Origin: Bacteroides sp. CAG:1060
GTDB lineage: Bacteria; Bacteroidota; Bacteroidia; Bacteroidales; UBA932
Assembly: GCA_000432655.1 (NCBI GenBank)
Contig: HF986305.1
Coordinates: 1 to 27,389, forward strand
Length of the DNA: 27,389 nucleotides
Direction of reading: 5' to 3'
Positions within the stretch are counted from its first letter, which is position 1. Each line of letters starts with the position of its first letter. Shown here one piece after another: positions 16,895-24,574 of this stretch. Below the pieces are notes generated by a model. It worked only from the letters and a program-made list of their open reading frames with translations, was not told where the DNA came from and ran no database searches. The translations under genes were made by a program, and so were the position numbers.

Positions 16895-17527
16895 ATGATT
16901 AAAATAATAGTATTTGACCTCGGTGGAGTTCTGATTGATCTGGACATCAAGTCCTGCATAGACGCATGCAGATACGATATAGGCTGCGAGGAAGCGGCCC
17001 GGCTGCTTGACCCGTGTCACCAGAAAGGCATTTTCCAAAGACTCGAAAAAGGAGATATTACAAGGGACGAATTCGCAAGGGAGATTCTCGCGATGTGCAG
17101 ACCCGGCACCACTGAAGAAGAAGTGGCGAAGGCTTTCGGCAAACTCCTTGCCGGAGTGGCTCCATACAAAGTCGGACTGCTCAAGGAACTGTCCCGGCAC
17201 TATGACTTGTATCTGCTGAGCAACAACAATGCGCTCACCATGGTACAAAGCTGGAAAATGTTTGAAGATCTGGGCATTCCCATGGACAGCATCTTCAAAA
17301 AACAATTCCTCTCTTACGAGATGCACATGCTCAAGCCCGGAGATGAGATATTCCAGACTGCCATAAAGGAAATTCAGGCTTTGTCCGGTCCGGTCGATGC
17401 CGGTGAAATGCTTTTCCTTGACGACTCCCCGGCCAATGTAAGCGCAGCCATCCGAGGCGGCATGCAGTCAATATGCTGTCCGCAAGGGGCCGACCTCGGC
17501 AAACTTCTGAAAGAGGCCCTCGCATAA
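16895..17527 (+). CDS. HAD-superfamily phosphatase (YihX-like)
   Basis: The 210-residue product has motif I FDLGGVLIDLD with nucleophile D8, motif II LLSNN (S109), motif III lysine K147 (LKPGDEIF) and motif IV FLDDSP (D176-D177). A helical cap lies between motifs I and II (about 15-95), as in the HAD-IA group. The DLGGV form, with glycine in the second loop position, is common in YihX-like sugar-phosphate phosphatases. The substrate cannot be told from sequence. It has its own promoter, diverges from recA and converges on the Xer gene with a 16-base gap. Eight cysteines is a fairly high number for a protein this size. Confidence 0.85.
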   Translation: MIKIIVFDLGGVLIDLDIKSCIDACRYDIGCEEAARLLDPCHQKGIFQRLEKGDITRDEFAREILAMCRPGTTEEEVAKAFGKLLAGVAPYKVGLLKELSRHYDLYLLSNNNALTMVQSWKMFEDLGIPMDSIFKKQFLSYEMHMLKPGDEIFQTAIKEIQALSGPVDAGEMLFLDDSPANVSAAIRGGMQSICCPQGADLGKLLKEALA

Positions 17528-17543
17528 GGCAGTACGCCACGGC

Positions 17544-18434
17544 TCACCGCTTCGTTTTACCGGGATGATGCTCCAGGATCGATGCCTGCCAGGTATGAGT
17601 GTCAATGTGGGTGTACAGCTCCGTTGTCAAGATGGATTCATGCCCGAGCATCTCCTGAACAACCCGCAGATCGGCACCATTCTCAATAAGGTGCGTGGCA
17701 AAAGAATGCCTGAACGTATGCGGAGATATATCCTTGTTCACCCCCGCCGCCAGAGCCTGCCGCTTTATCATATTGAACACGGAAACCCGGCTCAAAGGGT
17801 TCCCCCTGAGATTGAGAAACGCAATGTCATCAGCCGCGGAAGAAGCGGGCTGAGGCCTTACTTCCAGATAATTGCGAAACGACTGTGCCGCCTTCTCCCC
17901 CATCGGGACCAGACGCTCCTTGTCCCCTTTGCCCACAACACGGACAAACAGTTCCTCAAGATACACGTGCGAGATACGCAGTCCGCACAACTCCGACACC
18001 CGTAATCCGCATCCATACAGCATCTCAAGAATCGCCCTGTCCCTTATTCCGGACGCGCTCTTCAGATCCACCGACTCTATTATAGACTCAACCTCCCCGA
18101 CCGAGAGGACCTCCGGAAGATATTTTCCAAGCTTAGGAGCATCCACGGCATCGCAAGGATTATCCTTTCTCTCCCCTTCCACGACACACCAGTCAAAAAA
18201 CGACCTCAGTGAACTGAGAATCCGGGCCTGGGAACGCTTGGACACGGCATTCGCCCTCACTGCAAGAAAAGACGACACGTCCTCCGGAACAATTTCCGCC
18301 GGAGCCTTACGGACACAATCCATAAAGAACTCCACATCCGAGCAATACGCCGAAACAGTATTGGAGGAAAGACGCCTTTCCACCCTAAGATAATAAGAGT
18401 AATCCTTCTGAATCCGCGTATTCAAATCATTCAT
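17544..18434 (-). CDS. xerD: Tyrosine recombinase XerC/XerD family
   Basis: The 296-residue product has the SAM-like N-terminal domain (1-100) and the catalytic set R145 (GLRVSEL), K169 (VVGKGDKER), H239-xx-R242 (HTFRHSFATHL), H265 (LGHES) and nucleophile Y274 (ELYTH). Length and spacing match chromosomal XerC/XerD, which resolve chromosome dimers at dif, rather than conjugative-element integrases. The choice of XerD over XerC is by general resemblance only. It stands alone next to housekeeping genes with no flanking repeats, which argues against a mobile element. The -7 box lies 5 bases before the ATG, so the message should be leaderless or close to it. Confidence 0.87.
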   Translation of the reverse strand: MNDLNTRIQKDYSYYLRVERRLSSNTVSAYCSDVEFFMDCVRKAPAEIVPEDVSSFLAVRANAVSKRSQARILSSLRSFFDWCVVEGERKDNPCDAVDAPKLGKYLPEVLSVGEVESIIESVDLKSASGIRDRAILEMLYGCGLRVSELCGLRISHVYLEELFVRVVGKGDKERLVPMGEKAAQSFRNYLEVRPQPASSAADDIAFLNLRGNPLSRVSVFNMIKRQALAAGVNKDISPHTFRHSFATHLIENGADLRVVQEMLGHESILTTELYTHIDTHTWQASILEHHPGKTKR

Positions 18435-18439
18435 AAAGG

Positions 18440-18447
18440 CAAATATA
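18440..18447 (-). promoter_or_regulatory. -7 promoter box of xerD
   Basis: On the minus strand this is TATATTTG, five bases before the ATG. With two further bases (18438-18439) it forms a perfect 10-bp mirror of the divergent box at 18487-18496. The nearest TTG is only 13 bases upstream, which is short. Confidence 0.65.
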
Positions 18448-18486
18448 CAACTATTCCCGGCAATTGGATTTATACTCAGAATGAAT

Positions 18487-18494
18487 TATATTTG
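18487..18494 (+). promoter_or_regulatory. Promoter of the C11 peptidase gene
   Basis: TATATTTG with TTG at 18464-18466 (20-base gap) is a near-ideal Bacteroidota promoter. It lies 4 bases before the ATG at 18499, which rules out the in-frame ATG at 18481 as the start. Confidence 0.8.
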
Positions 18495-18498
18495 CCGA

Positions 18499-19752
18499 AT
18501 GAAAAAGTTTTTGCACGCAGCGCTTTGCGCCGCAGTTTTTCTGACATTGTGCTCCTGCGAGAGGACCCAGACCACCCACAAAGGCGGATACGAAGACGTA
18601 TTCGTCTATTTCGGTCTCGGATACAATGACCTTTCACCCAACACTCTGGAATACTTAATGGAGATACAGGAAGGCATACTGCCCGGCAAAGAACGGGACG
18701 AGGCTTTTCTGGCATACATACACACCACAAAGACTTACGGGGACTATGAGACAGACACCCCGGCATACCTCATACAGGTTTACCGCAAAGCCGGAGTCTC
18801 CAGACTGGACACACTGAAAGCATACACGGCAAACGGCATCTGGTCCGGCACGTATCCCGAACGCTACTTCAGCGCAAAGGCATCCTCAATAAGAGAAGTG
18901 CTTCTGGACGTAGAGAAGATGTTCCCTTCAAAACACTACGGAATGATGGTTTCTTCCCACGGTACCGGATGGCTGCCGGAGAAATATCTCAAGGGATCGG
19001 AATCTATCTGGATGGCAGGCACTGACGCTCATGGGGAAGTTTTCCCGGCCACCAAATCCATAGGCGTACAAGTGACCGGCACGGCAGGGAGACTTACCAC
19101 ATACGAAATCGACATCAGGGACTTCGCCGAAGCTATCCCGATGAAAATGGACTATATCATTTTCGACGCCTGTCTGATGGGCGGAGTGGAAGTAGCCTGG
19201 CAGCTTAAAGACAAGTGCGACCAGATAGTGTTCTCTCCGGCCGAAATCTTAAGACAGGGGTTCAAGTATTCCACACTGTCCTGGGATCTGTTCAGCGGTG
19301 CAAGACCGGATCTGCAAGCAGTGGCAAATGATTATTTCGATACCATCAACGCCCAGACGGGCTATATGCAGTCCGCCACCGTCACCATAGTGGACTGCAG
19401 AAAGCTTGACGGCCTCGCCCGGAGTTTCAAAACCATCTGCGACACGCACGAAACAGTACTTTCATCCGCGGACAGATATATGGTCCAGCCGTATTTCTAC
19501 GACGGCAAGAAATATTTCTACGATCTTCGGGACTACGCCAGAGTGATGGGGGCTACCGAAGAAGAGTTGAGAACGCTCGATACCGCCCTTGCAGAATGCG
19601 TGACACTCCACCGCGAGACAGATAAGTTTTTCTCCGTCAAGCAGGAGCGCTGCTGCGGACTGAGCTGCTACATTCCAATAAACGGACGCACGGACCTCAA
19701 TTCCTACTACAGGACTCTTTCCTGGAACGACGCTACAGGCTTGGTAAAATAA
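18499..19752 (+). CDS. Clostripain-family (C11) cysteine peptidase, lipoprotein
   Basis: The 417-residue product has a lipoprotein signal (MKKF, hydrophobic core, LCSC with lipid-attachment C20). The catalytic pair of family C11 is visible as H154 (SSHGTGW) and C225 (FDACLMGGVE). These peptidases cut after arginine or lysine and are often self-activated. The protein would be anchored in the cell envelope; residues DE at 21-22 are absent (ERTQ), so sorting to the surface or the inner leaflet is not clear. A frame start at 18481 would lie upstream of the promoter box and would spoil the lipoprotein signal, so 18499 is used. Target proteins are unknown. The gene appears to be transcribed alone. 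Confidence 0.87.
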   Translation: MKKFLHAALCAAVFLTLCSCERTQTTHKGGYEDVFVYFGLGYNDLSPNTLEYLMEIQEGILPGKERDEAFLAYIHTTKTYGDYETDTPAYLIQVYRKAGVSRLDTLKAYTANGIWSGTYPERYFSAKASSIREVLLDVEKMFPSKHYGMMVSSHGTGWLPEKYLKGSESIWMAGTDAHGEVFPATKSIGVQVTGTAGRLTTYEIDIRDFAEAIPMKMDYIIFDACLMGGVEVAWQLKDKCDQIVFSPAEILRQGFKYSTLSWDLFSGARPDLQAVANDYFDTINAQTGYMQSATVTIVDCRKLDGLARSFKTICDTHETVLSSADRYMVQPYFYDGKKYFYDLRDYARVMGATEEELRTLDTALAECVTLHRETDKFFSVKQERCCGLSCYIPINGRTDLNSYYRTLSWNDATGLVK

Positions 19753-19763
19753 CAAAATTTTAC

Positions 19764-19771
19764 TATCTTTG
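19764..19771 (+). promoter_or_regulatory. Promoter of rplY-pth
   Basis: TATCTTTG with TTG at 19741-19743 (20-base gap), located at the end of the C11 peptidase gene. It gives a leader of about 77 bases, long for this window. Confidence 0.8.
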
Positions 19772-19777
19772 CGCGCA

Positions 19778-19854
19778 TTTCAAAAACCACCTGGTTTTGG
19801 TGCAATGGGATCTGATGTTTTTCAGATTGAGTAACACATTTTATTTTTAGAAAA
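19778..19854 (+). promoter_or_regulatory. Structured leader of rplY, with possible 9-codon leader ORF
   Basis: Two hairpins can form: AAAACC/GGTTTT (19783-19788 with 19793-19798, 4-base loop) and ATCTGA/TCAGAT (19810-19815 with 19822-19827, 6-base loop). A short frame, ATG at 19805 to TAA at 19832-19834 (MGSDVFQIE), runs through the second. This could be ribosomal-protein autoregulation; no known leader family was recognised. Confidence 0.4.
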
Positions 19855-20418
19855 ATGCAGCATTTTACGCTTAACGGTACCAGCCGCAAGGTCGGCAACA
19901 AGGCCGTCATCAAAGAATTCCGCAGCAAAGGACTCGTTCCTTGCAATCTCTACGGTTGCGGAGTAGAGAACCTTCTTTTCACTGTTGACGCCAAGGAGCT
20001 CAAGAATCTTACCGACACTCCTGCTTCATACATCGTAGATCTCGTTATCGACGGAGACAAGAAGTTCACAGCAATCCTCCACGAACTTCAGTGGCATCCT
20101 GTATCAGACATCTGCCTCCACGTGGATTTCCTCGCTGTCAACGAGCAGAAGCCTATCTGCATCAATGTTCCTCTCGAGGTAAGCGGACACTCTGTCGGTG
20201 TTCAGAAGGGTGGTAAGTTCTATCAGTCAGCCCGTGAGATTCGCATCAGCGCCCTCATGGCCAACCTTCCTGACAAGGTTACCGTAGACATCAGCGCTCT
20301 TGACCTCGACAAGAAGATAAGAGCAGCCGAGATCAAGGTGGACAACGCCACTGTCGTTACAGACAAGGATACCATCATATGCGGTGTCAAGGCTACACGT
20401 AACTCAGCAGCCGCTTAA
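19855..20418 (+). CDS. rplY: Large-subunit ribosomal protein bL25 (CTC/TL5 form)
   Basis: The 187-residue product has the bL25 5S-rRNA-binding domain (1-92, with GTSRKVGNKAV and a LHELQWHPV...CLHVDF segment at about 76-95) followed by the beta-rich CTC extension (95-180, VPLEVSGHSVGVQKGG). This two-domain form is general stress protein Ctc in Bacillus and TL5 in Thermus. It binds 5S rRNA at the central protuberance. Codon use changes here to favour common T/C-ending codons such as GTT, CTC and AAG, unlike the neighbours, as expected of a highly expressed gene. It is followed 12 bases later by pth, a common pairing in bacteria. Confidence 0.94.
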   Translation: MQHFTLNGTSRKVGNKAVIKEFRSKGLVPCNLYGCGVENLLFTVDAKELKNLTDTPASYIVDLVIDGDKKFTAILHELQWHPVSDICLHVDFLAVNEQKPICINVPLEVSGHSVGVQKGGKFYQSAREIRISALMANLPDKVTVDISALDLDKKIRAAEIKVDNATVVTDKDTIICGVKATRNSAAA

Positions 20419-20430
20419 TTCTGAATCGTC

Positions 20431-21048
20431 GTGTCTGAAAAGTCATACTTGGTGACAGGTCTCGGCAACATCGGAGCCGAGTACGCCGCCACAAGACACA
20501 ACATAGGTTTTATGATATTGGATGCCTGGGCTCAGGCATCCAATGTCGTATTCACTACCGACCGTTATGGTGATGTCGCCACCATAAAGCTTAAAGGACG
20601 CGAGTTTCACCTTCTGAAACCGTCCACATACATGAATCTCAGCGGCAATGCCGTGCGGTATTGGTTACAGAGACTGGATATTCCTATCAGCAATCTTGTC
20701 GTCATCTGCGACGACCTCAACCTCCCGTTCGGCACCATAAGAATGCGCAAAGCCGGAAGCAACGGCGGACACAACGGGCTTCGCAACATTGAAGAACTTC
20801 TCCAAACCAGAGAATATACCCGAATCAGGGTTGGAGTAGGCCATGAATTCGAGCAGGGACGCCAAGTGGATTTTGTGCTCGGTGCATTCAGTCCCGAACA
20901 GTCAAAGCAGATTCCCGACATGGCAGACCGCATAGTCGGCGGCATCAAGACATGGGCCTTCGTGGGCGCGGACAAAGCCATGACCCAACTCAATTCCAAG
21001 CCTTCCGACACCGCTGCCGTCACTCCAAAATCAAACGAAAAAATTTGA
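20431..21048 (+). CDS. pth: Peptidyl-tRNA hydrolase
   Basis: The 205-residue product has the family motifs in order: VTGLGNIGAEY with N13, TRHNIGF with catalytic H23, KPSTYMNLSG with N69, CDDLNLPFG with D94, and GSNGGHNGL. It frees tRNA from peptidyl-tRNA that drops off ribosomes. The start is a GTG 12 bases after the rplY stop; no ATG exists before the conserved N-terminal strand, so GTG is required. The C-terminal 15 or so residues (KPSDTAAVTPKSNEKI) look disordered. The stop codon lies inside an inverted repeat that extends toward the pyrG promoter. Confidence 0.93.
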   Translation: MSEKSYLVTGLGNIGAEYAATRHNIGFMILDAWAQASNVVFTTDRYGDVATIKLKGREFHLLKPSTYMNLSGNAVRYWLQRLDIPISNLVVICDDLNLPFGTIRMRKAGSNGGHNGLRNIEELLQTREYTRIRVGVGHEFEQGRQVDFVLGAFSPEQSKQIPDMADRIVGGIKTWAFVGADKAMTQLNSKPSDTAAVTPKSNEKI

Positions 21049-21056
21049 TTTTTTCG
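21027..21056 (+). repeat. Two overlapping, mutually exclusive inverted repeats at the pth/pyrG junction
   Basis: AAAATCAAA (21027-21035) pairs with TTTGATTTT (21044-21052). Alternatively CGAAAAAA (21036-21043) pairs with TTTTTTCG (21049-21056). Both are perfect, and they cannot form together. The pth stop and the TTTG that is the likely -33 element of pyrG lie inside. It may end pth transcripts; the stems are A-T rich. Confidence 0.55.
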
Positions 21057-21068
21057 TTGAACTATTAC

Positions 21069-21076
21069 TATATTTG
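21069..21076 (+). promoter_or_regulatory. Promoter of pyrG-GH97-MFS
   Basis: TATATTTG with TTTG at 21044-21047 (21-base gap), 9 bases before the pyrG ATG at 21086. The in-frame TTG at 21074 is the end of the box and not a start codon. Confidence 0.8.
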
Positions 21077-21085
21077 CAGTCCGTT

Positions 21086-22696
21086 ATGGATACAAAGTAT
21101 ATATTCGTCACGGGCGGAGTGGCATCTTCACTCGGCAAAGGCATTATCGCCGCATCTCTTGCAAAACTGCTTCAAGCACGCGGATTAAGGGTCACAATCC
21201 AGAAGTTCGACCCATATATCAACATTGACCCGGGGACACTGAACCCTTACGAGCACGGGGAATGCTATGTCACCGATGACGGAGCGGAAACAGACCTCGA
21301 TCTGGGACATTACGAAAGGTTTCTGGGCGTACGCACTTCCAAAGCCAACAACGTCACTACAGGAAAGATATACAACACGGTCATCACCAAGGAGCGCGAA
21401 GGCGCATATCTCGGCAAGACAGTACAGATAGTTCCCCACATTACTGATGAGATCAAGCGGAGAATGCTCCTGCTCGGAAAAAGCGGAGACTACGACATCA
21501 TCATCACAGAGATAGGAGGAACCGTGGGAGATATGGAGTCCCAGCCTTTCGTCGAGGCTGTAAGACAACTCCAGTGGAAACTGCCCGAAGAAGACTGTAT
21601 GTCCATCCACCTTACCCTCGTCCCATATCTGAGTGCCGCCAAGGAGCTCAAGACCAAGCCGACCCAGCATTCAGTACAGATGTTGCAGCAGGCAGGCGTA
21701 CAGCCGGACGTGATAGTCTGCCGCACGGAGCATCCTCTCAGCCCGGAACTCAGAAAGAAAGTCGCGCTGTTCTGCAATGTCAAGCCCGGCCACGTAATCC
21801 AGTCCATAGACGCATGGAGCATCTATCAGGTACCGCTGAACATGCACGAAGAGCATCTTGACGAGCTCGTGGTAAGGCACCTGGAAATAGAAAACTTCAC
21901 GCAGCCGGACATGGGCGCATGGAACGAGTTTCTTGAGAAACTCAAGCACCCTAAGACTGAAGTGGACATAGCGCTTGTAGGAAAATATGTGGAACTTCAG
22001 GACGCCTACAAGTCCATACTTGAATCTTTCGTACATGCCGGAGCAGCCAATGAATGCAAGGTTCGCGTACACACCGTACACAGCGAACATATCAACGACA
22101 CCAATGCAGACAAGATTCTGGGCCGCATGGACGGAGTGCTGGTAGCCCCGGGCTTCGGTTCCAGAGGTCTTGAAGGGAAAATCTCCGCCATAAAGTACGC
22201 ACGCGAGAAAGGCCTTCCGTTCTTCGGAATCTGTCTCGGAATGCAGATGTGCGTAGTGGAATTCGCAAGAGATGTCCTCGGATACAAAGATGCCGACTCC
22301 ACTGAAGTATCCCCTACCACCACCCACCCGGTAATAAACCTTATGGAAGACCAGAAATCCACAAGCATCAAGGGAGGGACCATGAGGCTCGGAGCCTATG
22401 ACTGCCAGCTCGAAAAGGGCTCGCTTATTCAGACAATATATGGCAGGGATATGATTTCCGAGCGCCACCGTCACCGTTACGAATTCAACTCCGAGTATCT
22501 CCAGGATTTCGACAAAGCCGGGCTTAAGGCCACCGGACGCAATCCACAGACCGGACTCGTGGAGGTGGTGGAACTTCCAGGACACCCTTTCTTCATCGGA
22601 GTCCAGTTCCACCCGGAATATAAGAGCACCCCGGAACATCCTCAGCCCATTTTTACAGCTTTCGTCAAGGCTGCCATAAATCATAAAGACAAATGA
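21086..22696 (+). CDS. pyrG: CTP synthase
   Basis: The 536-residue product has the synthetase domain (1-265: TGGVASSLGKG at 9-19, KFDPYINIDPGT, ITEIGGTVGDMES) and the class I glutamine amidotransferase domain (290-530) with GFGSRGLEG, nucleophile C383 (FGICLGMQ) and H509/E511 (FHPEY). It makes CTP from UTP with glutamine as nitrogen donor. It starts at MDTKYIF; a frame extension to 21074 would begin inside the promoter. The predicted leader is only a few bases. The stop overlaps the GH97 start (ATGA), so an unrelated sugar hydrolase is coupled to a nucleotide-synthesis gene. Confidence 0.95.
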   Translation: MDTKYIFVTGGVASSLGKGIIAASLAKLLQARGLRVTIQKFDPYINIDPGTLNPYEHGECYVTDDGAETDLDLGHYERFLGVRTSKANNVTTGKIYNTVITKEREGAYLGKTVQIVPHITDEIKRRMLLLGKSGDYDIIITEIGGTVGDMESQPFVEAVRQLQWKLPEEDCMSIHLTLVPYLSAAKELKTKPTQHSVQMLQQAGVQPDVIVCRTEHPLSPELRKKVALFCNVKPGHVIQSIDAWSIYQVPLNMHEEHLDELVVRHLEIENFTQPDMGAWNEFLEKLKHPKTEVDIALVGKYVELQDAYKSILESFVHAGAANECKVRVHTVHSEHINDTNADKILGRMDGVLVAPGFGSRGLEGKISAIKYAREKGLPFFGICLGMQMCVVEFARDVLGYKDADSTEVSPTTTHPVINLMEDQKSTSIKGGTMRLGAYDCQLEKGSLIQTIYGRDMISERHRHRYEFNSEYLQDFDKAGLKATGRNPQTGLVEVVELPGHPFFIGVQFHPEYKSTPEHPQPIFTAFVKAAINHKDK

Positions 22697-24573
22697 AACA
22701 CACTATATTCGCAGCGGCCCTGTCCGCCCTTGCGCTGCTGTCATGCAGCCATGACATCACTCTTGAGTCTCCCGACGGGGCTCTCGAACTGAAAGTTTAC
22801 TTGAACGAATCCGAGAATTCCCTCCGCTTCGACCTCTCCAAAGACGGGATGGCAGTCTTATCTGACAACAGCCTCGGTCTTGAGACAGAGAACTCGGCAT
22901 GGCTCGAAGGCCTCAGCATCAGATCGGGAAAAGTTCTCAGGCACTCTGAGGAGTATTCCATGATTACCGGTAAACGCCTGATGTGCAGCAACACTGCCAA
23001 CACACGAAAGATCACCGTCACCAACGCTGCAGGAGAAGTTATGAATATGGAATTCAGACTCTTCAATGATGGTCTGGCATTCAGATACCTGATTCCGAAT
23101 GGCTCCGGTGCCGTCACATCGGACCACACGTCCTACACAATTCCGGACGGTACCGGACGATGGATACAGACCTACCATCAGGACGGATACGAGGATTTCT
23201 ATCCATACGTCACAGACGGGCACGCACAAGGAAGGTGGAGACCGGGCAACAAATGGGGTTATCCGGCACTCATCGAATCATGCGAAGGGACATTCGCCCT
23301 GATTACCGAGGCAGGAATCCAGAGAAACCACTGCGGCTCATATCTCGACAACAAAGCAGACTCATGCCGCTACAATGTAATCCTCGCGGACAGCATCCTT
23401 AAGTACGACAACGGCTGGGAGTCTCCGTGGAGAGTGATTATAGCAGGAGGCCTGGATACTGTAGTGGAGTCCACTCTTGTATCCGATGTAAGCGAACCGT
23501 GCGCCATAGAGGACACGTCCTGGATAAAGCCTGGCCTTTCCGCATGGATATATTGGGCTCACAATCACGGTTCGTCAGACTACAGAATCGTATGCGAGTA
23601 CATTGACCTTGCCGCAGCAATGGGCTGGCCGTATGACCTCATCGACGCCGAATGGGACAACATGGGCAATGGCGGCGATATTACCGACGCTCTCAGGTAT
23701 GCCGCATCCAAAGGTGTCAAGCCGATGATTTGGTACAACTCAAGCACCAACTGGATTAACGGAGCCCCAACCCCATACTACCGGCTCAACAAAAAAGAAG
23801 ACAGGCAGAAAGAATACGCCTGGCTTAAAGAACAGGGGGTTTACGGCATCAAAGTGGACTTCTTCCACGGAGACAACGCCGAAGACATGAACTATTATAT
23901 CGACCTCATGGAGGATGCTGCCCGATACGGCCTTCTCATCAATTTCCATGGAGCCACACTCCCTCGCGGCTGGCAGAGGACCTATCCGAACCTTATGACC
24001 ACCGAAGGCGTATATGGAGCAGAATGGTACAACAACCTGCCTGTTCTCACGAATGCAGCCGCCTGCCACAACGCCACACTCCCTTTCACAAGGAACGTTG
24101 TCGGCTCGATGGACTACACCCCGGGGACCTTCAGTGATTCTCAGCATCCGCATATCACCAGCGACTGCCACGAACTGGCATTGCCGATTCTGTTTGAATC
24201 CGGTCTGCAGCACATGCCGGACAGACCTTCCGTGTATCTCCATCTTCCGGAAGATGTAAAGGCCCTGCTTTCCACCCTTCCTACCGCATGGGACGATACC
24301 AGACTCCTCACCGGATACCCGGGAAAGGATGTGGTCCTGGCAAGAAGAAAAGAGAACAAATGGTATATCTCCGGCATCAACGGTACTGATTCTGCAAGGC
24401 GCGTGGAATTCTCTTTTGAAAAACTTGAGAAATATGGATTCCATGCCACAAGTGCCAAGGTTTTCACCGATACTGCTGACGGAAAAGGGTTTATCGTTTC
24501 CAAGGAGAACATAAAGGACTCCTACGCGATGGAACTGATACCGCGTGGAGGATTTGTCATGATATTGGAATAG
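22693..24573 (+). CDS. GH97 glycoside hydrolase, lipoprotein (retaining-type active site suggested)
   Basis: The 626-residue product has a lipoprotein signal (LLSC, C18), the N-terminal beta-sandwich (20-270) and a TIM-barrel (280-560) of family GH97. Family motifs include FALITEAG (E206), GLSAWIYWAHNHG (281-293), YDLIDAEW (314-321), GIKVDFFHGD (385-394) and NLMTTEGVYGAEW (433-445). D389 sits where retaining GH97 enzymes (alpha-galactosidase type) have their nucleophile, a place held by glycine in inverting SusB-type alpha-glucosidases; E438 is the candidate acid/base. This points to alpha-galactoside or similar hydrolysis in the periplasm. No SusC/SusD pair is near. It is coupled to pyrG (ATGA) and followed one base later by an MFS gene. 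Confidence 0.87.
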   Translation: MKHTIFAAALSALALLSCSHDITLESPDGALELKVYLNESENSLRFDLSKDGMAVLSDNSLGLETENSAWLEGLSIRSGKVLRHSEEYSMITGKRLMCSNTANTRKITVTNAAGEVMNMEFRLFNDGLAFRYLIPNGSGAVTSDHTSYTIPDGTGRWIQTYHQDGYEDFYPYVTDGHAQGRWRPGNKWGYPALIESCEGTFALITEAGIQRNHCGSYLDNKADSCRYNVILADSILKYDNGWESPWRVIIAGGLDTVVESTLVSDVSEPCAIEDTSWIKPGLSAWIYWAHNHGSSDYRIVCEYIDLAAAMGWPYDLIDAEWDNMGNGGDITDALRYAASKGVKPMIWYNSSTNWINGAPTPYYRLNKKEDRQKEYAWLKEQGVYGIKVDFFHGDNAEDMNYYIDLMEDAARYGLLINFHGATLPRGWQRTYPNLMTTEGVYGAEWYNNLPVLTNAAACHNATLPFTRNVVGSMDYTPGTFSDSQHPHITSDCHELALPILFESGLQHMPDRPSVYLHLPEDVKALLSTLPTAWDDTRLLTGYPGKDVVLARRKENKWYISGINGTDSARRVEFSFEKLEKYGFHATSAKVFTDTADGKGFIVSKENIKDSYAMELIPRGGFVMILE

Positions 24574-24574
24574 A

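Noticed and set aside
17544-18434. Tyrosine recombinase as the integrase of a mobile element
   Set aside because: Length and motifs fit chromosomal XerC/XerD, the neighbours are housekeeping genes and no direct repeats or tRNA flank it.
18481-18498. ATG at 18481 as the start of the C11 peptidase
   Set aside because: It lies upstream of a near-ideal promoter box, and the six added residues spoil the lipoprotein signal that starts at 18499.
21671-22684. 337-aa minus-strand open frame
   Set aside because: It lies wholly inside pyrG, and the translation is low in recognisable motifs.
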